A stretch of DNA of 64,000 bases from positions 24,428,669 through 24,492,668 of the forward strand of contig CM055886.1 in the NCBI GenBank assembly GCA_029582165.1. Reading direction: 5' to 3'. Below, piece by piece: positions 11,760-22,160 of this stretch. A model generated the notes under the pieces. The model saw nothing but the letters and a program-made list of their open reading frames with translations, was not told where the DNA came from and made no database searches. The stretch's first letter is position 1. Each line of letters opens with the position of its first letter. Source of the stretch: Portulaca oleracea. Lineage: Eukaryota; Streptophyta; Magnoliopsida; Caryophyllales; Portulacaceae. A program made the translations under genes and the position numbers.

Positions 11760-12115
11760 CTGCCCCCTTCTTTCTCTGTTTCTGGAGTATGAAAATGCAG
11801 TGCCTACGCAACGTCTGCTCCCCCTCTCTTCCCTCTCCCCTCTCCCCTCTCCTGTCTCTAACCGGCGACTGAAAACCAGCGGCTTCTGACCGGACAAAAC
11901 CCACTGGTGGGGTCACACCGTCCATTCGACCAAGAGCCCCCAACTACCACCCCGAAGACGCACTAACTGGTTATCCAATTGTTCGATCTAGGGTTTGTCG
12001 CTAACTAGGATTCGTTCTTGGCCATGTCCTGCAATTCCGGCCAGGTCCGCCACGGGTCCCGTGTCAGGATCCGTGTCGACCCTGGTAGGTACGACATCCC
12101 CAATAGCCGAGTCCT
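11760..12115 (+). pseudogene. Possible truncated gene start (CT-rich leader plus short exon)
   Basis: A CT-rich stretch (11815-11860) resembles a plant 5' leader. It is followed by GC-rich sequence and an ATG at 12024 opening about 34 codons (MSCNSGQVRHGSRVRIRVDP...). A donor-like 'gtaggt' follows at about 12084. About 85 bases later the sequence runs into an inverted LTR fragment (12201), so any downstream exons are missing here. I do not recognise the protein. It may be an amputated host gene, a transposon-captured exon, or chance. Confidence 0.25.
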
Positions 12116-12200
12116 GGTAACGTAGAATGCATGCATTTCACAAACTGTGGAGTGCGATTATGGAATTAAGTTTATTTCAAGCTTCAAGCTTGATCATGTT

Positions 12201-12672
12201 TGTTGGAGCCTCGAAGGGGGATTGAAACTTATAAATACAAGGATGTTAAGAAACTGAATAATACTTCTTTATTAGATAAACGTTGAGGTATAAGAGAGAT
12301 AGAGGAGGTTAAGAACTCGACAAGATTAGAATTGTTGAGGTCCTTGATATTGCTTACAAAGGTAGAACATTCAGGGAGAGGTTCTGTAGAGGAGCCTCAC
12401 AGACGAGGCAGATGAAGGCATGTAGGGGCCTCACAGACGAGACACAGAGGAGGGGCCTCACAGATGAGGCAGAAAGGAGGGGCTTCACAGACGAGGCTTG
12501 TGATGAAGAGCCTCATAGATGAGGCAGAGAAGAAGGACCTCATAGACGAGGCAGAGAAGAGGGGCCTCACAGATGAGGCAGAGAAGAACATGACGAATTA
12601 CAATGGATATCAAACTCACAAAGCCTTAGTGCTTCAAGGCTTTGCTACAGAACACCTCACCTACATAAACCA
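12201..12672 (-). repeat. Inverted fragment of the array-type LTR
   Basis: It starts TGTTGGAGCC, the reverse complement of the LTR 3' terminus (..ccaaca), and continues through the polyadenylation-like segment and the GTGAGG minisatellite (12396-12590) to about 12672. It matches the last ~470 bp of the LTRs at 4933-8578 in opposite orientation. No PBS module is attached. It is a truncated solo remnant. Confidence 0.8.
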
Positions 12673-13271
12673 AACCATCAATCATATTGTCAAATAAAAA
12701 GACATCATAATAAATTATTCAAACTATATATATATATAGAAAAATTGGATTCTAATAATCCCTACTTTTGCAAATTGGATGATGGTGGTCTCTACTTTCA
12801 CTTTGTATTCTGGTGGTCCAAAAAAAAATATAATTGGATTTGAGTGGGACGCCGCCGAGTTGAGTGGTGGTGAGTTTTTCTGACATGGGTGTATTTAGAC
12901 CTGTCAATACGGGCGGGCGGGCGGGTTACGGGTCGGTCGTATATCGGGTTCGGGTAAATACTGGTCTGGTGTATTTCGGGTTCGGGTAAATGCGAGTCGG
13001 GTGTATTCCAATTTCGGACGGTTTGGGTCGGGTTTACGGGTCATGACCGCCCTTTTTCTCACTCACTTACAACTAATAAAATTGATTATAATTGGTCAAA
13101 GACACCTGTGTAATGTACTATTCCATTCCAAGTTCAATCACCATGATATGTCATAGTTGTATAGACATATTACTATACACCCAAGGGACAAAATTTGGCA
13201 ATCTTCAAGTCTACTAGTATTATGCGGTTTACGTCAACAATCCACGAATAACAGTACTTATGAAATATATA

Positions 13272-13360
13272 GGATTTTGGGATGCTAATATACTGAACTT
13301 TTAGGGTATTGGGCAATACTGCACTGACCTTTGACCTTTGACAATAATACACTATTTTAC
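13272..13360 (+). repeat. Arm fragment of the 49873-50165 foldback MITE
   Basis: The segment with 'gatgctaatatactgaactt' followed by 'acaataatacac' matches the left arm of the foldback element at 49873-50165. Only about 85 bp is present and the other arm is missing. Confidence 0.65.
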
Positions 13361-13434
13361 TGAAAGAGAGGAGAGCGGCGGGACTACAAGAGTTAGAGGG
13401 TTCACTGAAAGAGTGAGTGAGTGACAGTGTTAGG

Positions 13435-14225
13435 TAGGGGTGTTCATTGGGTCAAACCCAGACCAACCCGAACCAGACCGGACTGGACCGGAACCCGAAA
13501 TAGCCAAAACTTTGGACCAAAGACCAGACCGGAAACAACTGGTCCCAACCCAGACCAACCCAATTAGGACTTGGCCCGGACAAACCCAGACCGGTTTGGA
13601 CCAGTTGAGATTTTTTAAAAATTTTCTATTCAAATTTGTAAAATGATTGATTAGTTAATGAATGTATGTCATTTTGTTAGAAATTACATTTTTTTTGTAA
13701 TGTAAGTTATTGTTTATGAAATTATGGTGGGAAATTTTAGAAAGTAATGAATTATACAAATTTAAATGATATAATAATATGGTAGAATACATAACAAATA
13801 TGACAAAATTTGTACTCACGCACAAATACATACAAAGTTGGCTAAAATTTAATTACCATTTACGTGAATTTATACAAAGTCAAAATAGGATGAATTTATG
13901 TCAAAATAATTATCTTTCTAATTTTGTGGGGAGGGGTTGTTGAATTAGGATATAATATTTTTTTAGGTGATAATATTTTATTATGCGTGATTAGCGCCTA
14001 CAATATCATGAATATTTTTTTTGAATAAATTTAAATTTTATAATAATTGGGTTTTCGGTCCGGATTTGGGTTTTTCGAGGTTTAGAGCAACCCGGACCGG
14101 AACCCGAAAACGTAAAAAACTTGGACCGAAGACCGGACTGGTTACCATTCGGTCCGGGTTTGGTCCGGGTTTTTGGTCCGGTCTTTTTGGGTCAACCGGT
14201 TCGGACCGAAATATGAACACCCCTA
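13435..14225. mobile_element. hAT MITE (791 bp) with perfect TSD GTGTTAGG
   Basis: The termini are TAGGGGTGTTCAT and ATGAACACCCCTA, perfect inverted repeats of the common plant hAT type. The 8-bp duplication GTGTTAGG is at 13427-13434 and 14226-14233. Both subterminal ~190 bp are rich in GGTCCGG/CCGGACC motifs in mirrored orientation, as is usual for hAT transposase binding regions. The centre is AT-rich with no coding capacity. It must be mobilised in trans. Confidence 0.92.
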
Positions 14226-14762
14226 GTGTTAGGATTTTGTTTTGGTCATTTGTTATTTGATTATTTCATTTGTATGTCTCTCTCTACGCATAACTTTCTA
14301 AAAGCCACCTAATATTTTACTTTTGGGCCTTAATTTTCATGAAATGGGCCCATTTTTTTGCACAACTCCAAAGTAGACAAAACACTTAAAATTAAAGTAT
14401 CTGACCCAACGGGTCGACCCAAACCTGACCCAACCTGACCCGTTTTTTACCGGGTTCTTTGGGTTGGGTCATTTTTGGGTCCCGGGTCGAAATTTCGTGT
14501 TCAAAACCCATTTTTGCGGGTCGGTTTGGGTCGAGTCGAGAATTGCCAGGTCTAGGTGTATTTGACTGGGTTGACATTAATGTGCCATGTCAGAAAATCT
14601 CCGAGTCACCACCACTCAACTCGGCGGCGTCCCACTCAAATCCAATTATATTTTTTTTTTGGACCACCAGAATACAAAGTGAAAATAGGGACCACCATCA
14701 TCCAATTTGCAAAAGTAAGGATTATTAGAATCCAATTTTCCTATATATATATATATATATAA

Positions 14763-15180
14763 TCAAAAATCGTAGGGGCCAACAATTCAGTTGCAAAAAA
14801 GAAATCGGTCAAATATTTTTCAAACTAACGGTAAGTACTTAATAAATGACAATGATATGTGTAACGCCCCGACCCCATCAATGAATCTTTTAGAATATAT
14901 TTATTTTTTCAGAAATCATTGTTAGAGTTTGTGATATAGAACTGTTAAGTTTATAATTAAAATTTTGGTTGGTTATTTGAAAGTGCTAGGTTTTGATATG
15001 GTCTGTTTTGGTTCTGGTCTGTTGAACCTTTAGAGGGTTTTTATTCTTAGAAATTGTTATTTACATAGATGAATCTAAAGTTTAATTAATATCCCTAAAC
15101 TCAGAAAATTGTCCAATAAATCCCTGAAAGCCGGTTAATAAATTTTAGAAAATAAAAAAATTGAAAATAGAAAAAAAAAT
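14763..15180. other. AT-rich stretch without a gene
   Basis: No supported feature. 'gtgtaacgccccgacccc' at about 14862 could be a transposon end, but I found no partner. Confidence 0.4.
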
Positions 15181-15521
15181 AATTTTCGATTGGCCAATTC
15201 CGCTAAAATAGAAAAAAAAATTCTACATTGTGATTGGCCAATTCCGCTACAATCACTCCCGTGGCTCTATTTCATAGGACCCACAATGATTTCTATTATA
15301 ATATATAGATTATTATTATTATTATTATTTATTATTTATTATTATTATTATTATTACGCCAAAATAATTACTGATAGTTGCACCAAAATAATTTAATTCA
15401 TCATTTATCTATTTTTTCATTGGTCGTAATCCTTACAATTAATCTCCTTTCTCCATTCAACGAGACCCACAAACTATACTATTAACATTATATAGATTAT
15501 TGTTATTATTATTTTATCATT

Positions 15522-15553
<32 letters not shown>

Positions 15554-15712
15554 TATTATTATTATTATTATTATGCCAAAACAATTACTGATAGTTGCAC
15601 CAAAATAATTTAATTCAACATTTATCTATTTTTTGATTGGTCGTAATCCCTACAATTAATCTTCTTTCACCATTAAGCGGGACCCACAAACTTTACTATT
15701 AATATTACATAG

Positions 15713-15751
<39 letters not shown>

Positions 15752-15752
15752 G

Positions 15753-15800
<48 letters not shown>

Positions 15801-15954
15801 CTAAACTCGTCCGATGCACGAAGTGTAACAAAATAGTTGTTTTAAAGGGGGAAATCATGACCAACTAATCATCGATACATAGTAAACGGTACGAAACATT
15901 GATGAAATTATTAAAAGAAAAACATCACAATAAATTATTCAAACAAAACATGTC

Positions 15955-16000
<46 letters not shown>

Positions 16001-16479
16001 GCCAAAATAATTACTGATAGTTGCACCAAAATAATTTAATTCAGCATTTATCTATTTTTTGATTGGTCGTAATCTCTACAATTAATCTTCTTTCTCCATT
16101 CAGCGGGACCATCAAAAATTTATTATAATATTATATAGATACTAATGTTTGAGACTTCGTAGGATTCGTTTAAGGATATATTTTTTAATTTCTTGAATTG
16201 TAAATAAAATCTAGAAAGAAATAGAAAATAAAACATAATTTAAATTAAAATTGAACACTACTGTTTGAGACTTAGTAGGACTCATTTTGAATGTAACTGC
16301 TGTCAAGCAGACTTAGATTAAAGATATATTTTTTAATTTTTTTAATTGTAAATAAAATCTGAAAAGAAATAGAAAATAAATTACAATTTAATACGCTGTG
16401 ATTGGTCTAGACTCCTTGAAACGCTCCCGTGACTTTATTTCGTGGGGCCCACAATGATTTCTATTATAATATATAGATG

Positions 16480-16515
<36 letters not shown>

Positions 16516-16642
16516 TCAAACTAACTATAATTACTGATAGTTGAACCGAAATAATTTAAATCAGTATTTATCTACTTTTTGATTGGTCGAAATCCCTACA
16601 ATTAATCTTCTTTCTTCATTTAGCGGGACCCAAAAACTTTAC

Positions 16643-16691
<49 letters not shown>

Positions 16692-16910
16692 GTCAACGCA
16701 AAACAATTACTGTTATTTGCACCAAAATAATTTAATTAGAGTCCAAAGCAGTCAAGGATTAGTGATACTTTATGGCTTTTTTAATTTTAAAATAAAAGCT
16801 GGATTGAAAATAAAAAAAAAATTGAAAAGAGAAAAAAATATATATAACTTTTTACATTGTGATTAGCCAATTCCCCTACAATCACTCCCGTAACTCTTTG
16901 TGGGACCCAC
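15180..16910. repeat. TTA-microsatellite-rich repeat complex, left part
   Basis: Two dispersed units alternate. One is built on 'tgattggccaattccgctac' and 'cccacaatgatttctatt' (about 15220-15310, 16395-16475, 16855-16910). The other is built on 'aattactgatagttgcacc' and 'ttgattggtcgtaatccc' (about 15357-15500, 15575-15715, 15998-16140, 16520-16645). TTA or TCA trinucleotide runs separate them (15309-15355, 15520-15575, 15715-15800, 15958-16000, 16480-16515, 16645-16690). The pattern suggests repeated insertions of one element family with a TTA-rich end, or satellite-like amplification. No gene is present. Confidence 0.65.
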
Positions 16911-17842
16911 TGATGTATATTTGGTCCCAAATACACATCATGGGAACCAAATCGAAGCTTACATTGAAAAGGAGCTACATTCACTCACATCCCTCTCACA
17001 AATGGAAGATTTCATCAAGGGCAATCAGATACTTTGCTCTATATCTCAAGAACCATAAAGCTATTGAGAAAGTCATCATAGAGTCAAAGATAGACCATTC
17101 AAAGAGCTTTCCAATGGTTTTTGAATTTTGAAGTTTGGAGAAGAAATGAGCAAGTTATTCAAGTTTTAAACTAGCTTAGTTCATTTTGATTCTTTATGAT
17201 GTCAAACTTGTAATAGATAATGTAAGCTAGAAATCCCTTCTATTCTTGATATGGCACGCCTAGAAGGTTCTATTCTACTATAAATAGACCCCTTGGGAAG
17301 CCCTTGTATTCATTCAATCATATACAAAGAATACAAATCAAAACACATATGTTGTTTTCTCTCTAGTTTCAAAACTAGAATTGTAGTTCTCTTGAGGGAG
17401 GAATACGTCATCTCTACTTCTATTCTAAGGTTGGCATCCTTAGATGGTGAAAGGTATAATTTGAGGAAACATTGGAGTGGTGTGCCTATATCTCCATTGA
17501 AAAATCCAAAGCCATTATCATTCATTTCATTCGTGAGTTTCATTCTTGATTCATTTGATCTTGTTATTGATTCTACATTGTTTGAATTACAATTTCATTC
17601 GAATCCCATATTAAACATCCAAGAAACTTACATTCCATTCATTCACTCATTCGTTCCATTCATTCCATTCATCCATCTCATTCGTTCATTCATCCATTCC
17701 ATTCGTTCATTCATCCATATACACGTTAATTCCATCATTATTCATTCATTCTTGTGATCAAGAATCAATCTATCCAACCCCCAAGTTTAAAGATCCTTAT
17801 ATTGTTGTGTAATGTGATCATCCTTGATCTCATTATACATCA
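16911..17842 (+). repeat. 5' LTR (932 bp)
   Basis: It runs TGATGTATA...TATACATCA. It contains a TATA-like 'ctataaatagacccc' at about 17278-17292 as probable U3 promoter, and a low-complexity ATTC/CATTC tract at about 17633-17722 that produces a false 154-codon ORF. Confidence 0.9.
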
Positions 17843-17846
17843 AAAT

Positions 17847-17858
17847 TGGTATCTGAGC
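17847..17858 (+). promoter_or_regulatory. Primer binding site (tRNA-Met type)
   Basis: 'tggtatctgagc' lies four bases after the 5' LTR. It differs from the standard tggtatcagagc at one position. Confidence 0.8.
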
Positions 17859-18113
17859 CTAAGAGATTGGTTCTTGTGCCAACTTTAAACATTTTTCCAT
17901 CACCATTCATCCCACAAAATCAGCCCACACAAACGCCATCCATCCCCCACATCAAATCTCCAAATCGTCCATCAAGAAACCCACAAAGAATCCCCTTACC
18001 TAAATACAAACCCATCAAACCTAGCCTAAAAACATTGCCCATTTCGTCCTCCATATCCCCACACCAAAACCGTGAGTCTTGTTTGAATCTTTCTTCATCA
18101 AGATTCATATTCT

Positions 18114-20858
18114 ATGGCTTGCAAAAGAACTAGCATGAATTCACAAAGTAATTTACAACGTTTGGAGCAACAAATTCATGATCTCACCAAACAAATGGAA
18201 GAACTTGGGATCCTTCAAAAAGGAGGATCAAGAAATGCATGTTCACGTGAGGTACATCCCTATGAGGTTGAATATGAAGCACCTTATGAATGGAGTAAAC
18301 GTTCCAGCAAGAAGAATGGAAATAATGTTCAAGAAGAGTTTTTGCATTCAATTACAAAGGAGACTACATCAACAAACTTGAAAGAATGGAGCAAGGACGT
18401 GGTTGAATATACAATAGAATTCAGGCGGCAACTATGGACATATGCTCTTAAGGAGAATGATCCACGAGTTTTGGTATGTTACTCTTTTGGTCTTAATGAT
18501 TACATTCGGCGTGGTGTTGTATATCAATCTTACACAAACTTGGAGGAGTTAAGTTCTTTAGCCCTTTATGTTGAAATACAAGTAAAGAGTAAAGAACTTT
18601 GGGATAAAACCCATATACAACAAAGACCTCACAAACCATCCCAACAATCCCACGCCAAGGACCTTCAAACTAAGCCACAAACTCGTCCCAGACCTCTCGT
18701 TCAAAAGCCTACAAATCTGTCCCAAAATGCTCCTAAATCTCTCGTCCAAATGCCTCCAAAACAGCCCCTACAACCTATTGCCCATCACTCCACAAAAGAG
18801 CCCTTAAACCTCCCCACACCTACTATCCAAAGCTCCTCAAAACAGCCTATAAACTTCCCCACTCCCATTGTCCCAAGTACATGTCTATGTTGCCAAAGTT
18901 TTGATCATGTTAAAAGTGTATGTCCTAAGGAGAAAGAAGTATCTTTGGTTGATTGTCAAACATCATTCAGCATGCAACCAGAAATTGAAAGTGTGGTATT
19001 TGATGTATTTGACGAGCATGAGGATGTTCATGAAACAAGTAATAACCTTGGCATGAATGAGGTATGTAGCGTGCCTCATGAAGTACACGAGGAAGAAAAA
19101 AAGGAGGATATTGTAATAGAAAAGATGTATGTAGAAGAATTAAATGGAGAAGAGTTGCTTGTTGTAAGTAAAGTCTTGAAAGAGGCTAGTGTACCGCAAG
19201 ATCAACAACAAAGAGAGCCTATTTCTTACTCTCATCATACCATCCAAGAAGAAGTATGTTCATTGATCCAAGAAGGAGAAAGTAGTGCCATCTATAAGGA
19301 CCATGGCAATGATATTGGCCTCGCTACAACAAGGGTCCAAACATTACAAACAGAGAGCTATTCACACGGTCATTCATTTCATGACAAGGACATTCATTTT
19401 GATCCAAGAAGTTTAGTAAGTCTTTGTTTTTACAAGATTTGTAAAAATTCATTATATTGTAATATTACTTCTATGGATTCTTGTTATACTTTGTTGGAAG
19501 AATCAAAGTTGTATGATAGGAGTATCATGCTCCAAGAGACGTCCCTATTACCACCTTGTGTCTCATGGCTCAAGGAGGATCAAAGCACTCTTATGGCACT
19601 TATGGAGAATAAGTATCATGAATTTGAAGAACCAAGGAGTCTCATTCTTACACCAGTGGAGGTTGGAAACCGTGAGCCTATAAAGGATCAATGTCCTTTA
19701 CCATCACTTGTTCTCATTTGTGAATATTTGGATGAAAGACAAGCACCATCGACAAGTGACCACTCTCTCTTATCTCTTTGGAAACGTTTCTCTCCTATGA
19801 GTATCATCTTACAAAGTAGAAGTAGAAAGGAGTATGTAAATCCTTTGGAGTTAGCCTTATCGAAGCATGAGAAGCCACATGGAAAATTGGAGAAGTACTT
19901 GGAGAAATGTCCTTACCTCTCGTCCAAGAATATGCTATCTCAACATATCTCGTCAAATGGAGTAATTCAAGTGGACAAAAGGAAGAAAGGAATTATTCAA
20001 GAAGGGTCCATACTTGGATCCATACTTGAGGTACTATGTCTCTTAAAGGATGCTAAAGATCATCGTATTCTTTTATTCCCTATTCTTGCATCATATTTGT
20101 TCATTACAAATGGAGTTGAGAAAGGTAAAATTCCATCTCAAGGAAGTTGTCCCCTGGATTATTTTGGTGAAATACTAAGTGGAGAAAAGAAGAAGCTACA
20201 TGCTTATGGCTTAGCATTCATACTTGTTGCTATCATGAGGGTATTTGAGCAAAAGGAATATTATCTTGGAGGATTCATGTTTAAGCTTCGTGATTCTTAC
20301 AAAGTATTGGGGTATGCTTCATTTGATAAGGAGATTAAGCCATCATTATGCTTTGAGATGAAGTACTTGATTCGTTCATCAAAATCAAGTCACTTGGAGG
20401 AAGCAAGTCCTTTGACTAAAGGAAGTTTTCTAACGAGGAGATACATATTTGATTCAAGAGTACTTAGGCTTGAATATATCAAGGAGTTGTATGAAGATGA
20501 TATTAAGATCGTCGAAGGTCATCCTTCAAAGATGGAACACCATATTACTATTGTCTTCATCATAAGTTACAAGCTTGAGAATCTATACCTTGAAGTTGAG
20601 AAGTTATATGAGATTTCTACATTCTCCATGAATAAACGAGATTTGAAGCACCATGATGTCATTGGATTATTCATGAGAAAACTTGGAAGAAAGTGGAAGT
20701 TCATCAAAGGGATCTATGATGATTTCAAAGTATTTAAAAAGAGAGTTTGTAATCTCTTCAAGGAACGCAAGAGGAAGAAGCAAGTTGATGTGAACAATAC
20801 TTTTGGAAAGATCTCTTATAAGAAAAAGGATGAGCTTAGAAGAAGAAGTGCTACGTAA
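18114..20858 (+). CDS. Gag-like polyprotein with long uncharacterised C-terminal region (914 aa)
   Basis: This intact ORF is the only gene of the LTR element. Residues about 8-35 form a short coiled-coil-like segment (LQRLEQQIHDLTKQMEEL). Residues about 60-170 resemble the retrotransposon gag fold (VVEYTIEFRRQL...; LEELSSLALYVEIQVK). A Pro/Gln/Ser-rich linker follows, then a single CCHC knuckle CLCCQSFDHVKSVC at 257-270, which should bind RNA. The remaining ~640 residues contain no DTG/DSG protease, YxDD reverse transcriptase or DDE integrase motif. A short stretch near 445-475 (NSLYCNITSMDSCYTLL) weakly recalls the end of a gypsy protease domain. The C-terminus is very basic (KERKRKKQ). It probably packages its own RNA using a partner's enzymes; the role of the C-terminal region is unknown. 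Confidence 0.85.
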   Translation: MACKRTSMNSQSNLQRLEQQIHDLTKQMEELGILQKGGSRNACSREVHPYEVEYEAPYEWSKRSSKKNGNNVQEEFLHSITKETTSTNLKEWSKDVVEYTIEFRRQLWTYALKENDPRVLVCYSFGLNDYIRRGVVYQSYTNLEELSSLALYVEIQVKSKELWDKTHIQQRPHKPSQQSHAKDLQTKPQTRPRPLVQKPTNLSQNAPKSLVQMPPKQPLQPIAHHSTKEPLNLPTPTIQSSSKQPINFPTPIVPSTCLCCQSFDHVKSVCPKEKEVSLVDCQTSFSMQPEIESVVFDVFDEHEDVHETSNNLGMNEVCSVPHEVHEEEKKEDIVIEKMYVEELNGEELLVVSKVLKEASVPQDQQQREPISYSHHTIQEEVCSLIQEGESSAIYKDHGNDIGLATTRVQTLQTESYSHGHSFHDKDIHFDPRSLVSLCFYKICKNSLYCNITSMDSCYTLLEESKLYDRSIMLQETSLLPPCVSWLKEDQSTLMALMENKYHEFEEPRSLILTPVEVGNREPIKDQCPLPSLVLICEYLDERQAPSTSDHSLLSLWKRFSPMSIILQSRSRKEYVNPLELALSKHEKPHGKLEKYLEKCPYLSSKNMLSQHISSNGVIQVDKRKKGIIQEGSILGSILEVLCLLKDAKDHRILLFPILASYLFITNGVEKGKIPSQGSCPLDYFGEILSGEKKKLHAYGLAFILVAIMRVFEQKEYYLGGFMFKLRDSYKVLGYASFDKEIKPSLCFEMKYLIRSSKSSHLEEASPLTKGSFLTRRYIFDSRVLRLEYIKELYEDDIKIVEGHPSKMEHHITIVFIISYKLENLYLEVEKLYEISTFSMNKRDLKHHDVIGLFMRKLGRKWKFIKGIYDDFKVFKKRVCNLFKERKRKKQVDVNNTFGKISYKKKDELRRRSAT

Positions 20859-20903
20859 CGGTTTAGAAGAAGTTTTGAAAAAGTTTGAGGACAAACTTTT
20901 TCA

Positions 20904-20915
20904 ACCGGGGGAGAA
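20904..20915 (+). promoter_or_regulatory. Polypurine tract
   Basis: 'accgggggagaa' abuts the 3' LTR start TGATG at 20916. The form ccgggggaga is common in plant Ty3/gypsy chromoviruses. Confidence 0.8.
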
Positions 20916-21853
20916 TGATGTATATTTGGTCCCAAATACACATCATGGGAACCAAATAGAAGCTTACATTGAAAAGGAGCTTCATTCACTCACATCCCTC
21001 TCACAAATGGAAGATTTCATCAAGGGCAATCGGATACTTTGCTCTATATCTTAAGAACCATAAAGCTATTGACAAAGTCATCCTAGAGCCAAAGATAGAC
21101 CATTCAAAGAGCTTTCCAATGGTTTTTGAATCTTGAAGTTTGGAGAAGAAATGAGCAAGTTATTCAAGTTTTAAACTAGCTTAGTTCATTTTGATTCTTT
21201 ATGATGTCATACTTGTAATAGATGATGTAAGCTAGAAATTCCTTCTATTCTTGATATGGCACGCCTAGGAGGTTCTATTCTACTATAAATAGACCCCTTG
21301 GGAGGCCCTTGTATTCATTCAATCATATATAAAGAATACAAATCAAAACACATATGCTGTTTTCCTCTCTAGTTTCAAAACTAGAATTGTAGCTCTCTTG
21401 AGGGAGGAATACGTCATCTCTACTTCTATTCTAAGGTTGGCATCCTTAGATGGTGAAAGGTAGAATTGGAGGAAACATTGGAGTGGTGTGCCTATATCTC
21501 CATTGAAGAATCCAAAGCCATTATCATTCATTTCATTCGTGAGTTTTATTCTTGATTCATTTGATCTTTTTATTGATTCTACATTGTTTCAATTACAATT
21601 TCATTCGAATCCCATCTTAAACATCCAAGAAACTTACATTCCATTCATTCACTCATTCGTTCCATTCATTCCATTCATCCATCTCATTCGTTCATTCATC
21701 CATTCCATTCGTTCGTTCATCCATATACACGTTAATTCCATCATTATTCATTCATTCTTGTGATCAGGAATCAATCTATCCGATCCAACCCCCATGTTTA
21801 AAGATCCTTATATTGTTGTGTAATGTGATCATCCTTGATCTCATTATACATCA
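20916..21853 (+). repeat. 3' LTR (938 bp)
   Basis: It has the same ends and internal landmarks as the 5' LTR, including the TATA-like 'ctataaatagacccc' near 21283. It differs by scattered substitutions and a short indel near its end. The CCCAC duplication follows. Confidence 0.9.
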
Positions 21854-22160
21854 CCCACAATGATTTCTATTATAATATATAGATTATTATTATTATTATT
21901 TTTATTAGAGTCAACACCAAAATAATTACTGTTATTTGCACCAAAATAATTTAATTGAGAGTCCAAAGCAGTCAAGGATTAGTGATATTTTTTGGTTTTT
22001 TAAATTTTAAAATAAAAGCCGGATTGAAAATTAAAAAAATTGAAAATAGAAAAAAATATATAATTTTCTACATTGTGATTAGCCAATTCCCCTACAATCA
22101 CTCCCGTAACTCTATTTGTGGGACCCACAATGATTTCTATTATAATATATAGATTAACGT
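21854..22160. repeat. TTA-rich repeat complex, right part
   Basis: This continues the repeat interrupted at 16910: 'cccacaatgatttctatt' resumes directly after the LTR element, followed by a TTA run, the 'gcaccaaaataatttaatt' unit, and another 'ccaattcccctacaatcact' unit at about 22083-22150. Confidence 0.7.

Larger units (their letters stand above)
12896..14554. mobile_element. Non-autonomous hAT-like element with 8-bp TSD
   Basis: The termini are TAGACCTGTCAAT at the left and ATTGCCAGGTCTA at the right, with subterminal runs of GGGTCGG/CCGACCC motifs in opposite orientation. The 8-bp duplication GGTGTATT flanks it at 12888-12895 and 14555-14562. The TSD length and TIR type fit hAT. The only coding potential is short spurious ORFs. 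It carries a smaller hAT MITE (13435-14225) and a fragment of a foldback MITE (13272-13360). Confidence 0.85.
12736..14745. mobile_element. Inverted-repeat element with ~155-bp arms
   Basis: The left arm (about 12736-12890, with 'aattggattctaataatcc' and 'gggacgccgccgagttgagt') is repeated almost perfectly in inverted form at about 14580-14745. Both ends abut TA dinucleotide runs (12725-12738; 14742-14761), so a TA target is possible. The interior has been filled by an hAT-like element (12896-14554), leaving little of its own sequence. No transposase is visible; the superfamily is uncertain. Confidence 0.75.
16911..21853 (+). mobile_element. Complete pol-less LTR retrotransposon with long ORF (4943 bp)
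   Basis: The LTRs are 16911-17842 and 20916-21853, beginning TGATGTATA and ending TATACATCA. A perfect 5-bp duplication CCCAC flanks it (16906-16910; 21854-21858). A tRNA-Met-type primer site follows the left LTR and a polypurine tract precedes the right LTR. The only ORF (18114-20858) is gag-like. No reverse transcriptase, RNase H or integrase motif is visible. This is the TR-GAG type of non-autonomous element, probably derived from a Ty3/gypsy chromovirus-like parent given the gag, PBS and PPT style. The LTRs differ by roughly 25 substitutions by eye, so insertion was fairly recent. Confidence 0.92.

Noticed and set aside
11635..11943. 102-codon minus-strand ORF
   Set aside because: Its Arg/Gly/Glu-rich stretch is the complement of the CT-rich leader; no domain is recognisable.
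15673..15864. ORF encoding mostly isoleucine
   Set aside because: Translation of a TTA/TAA trinucleotide microsatellite.
17293..17757. 154-codon ORF, and its repeat at 21488-21763
   Set aside because: It lies inside the LTRs of the 16911-21853 element and consists of low-complexity ATTC repeats; it begins near the LTR promoter.
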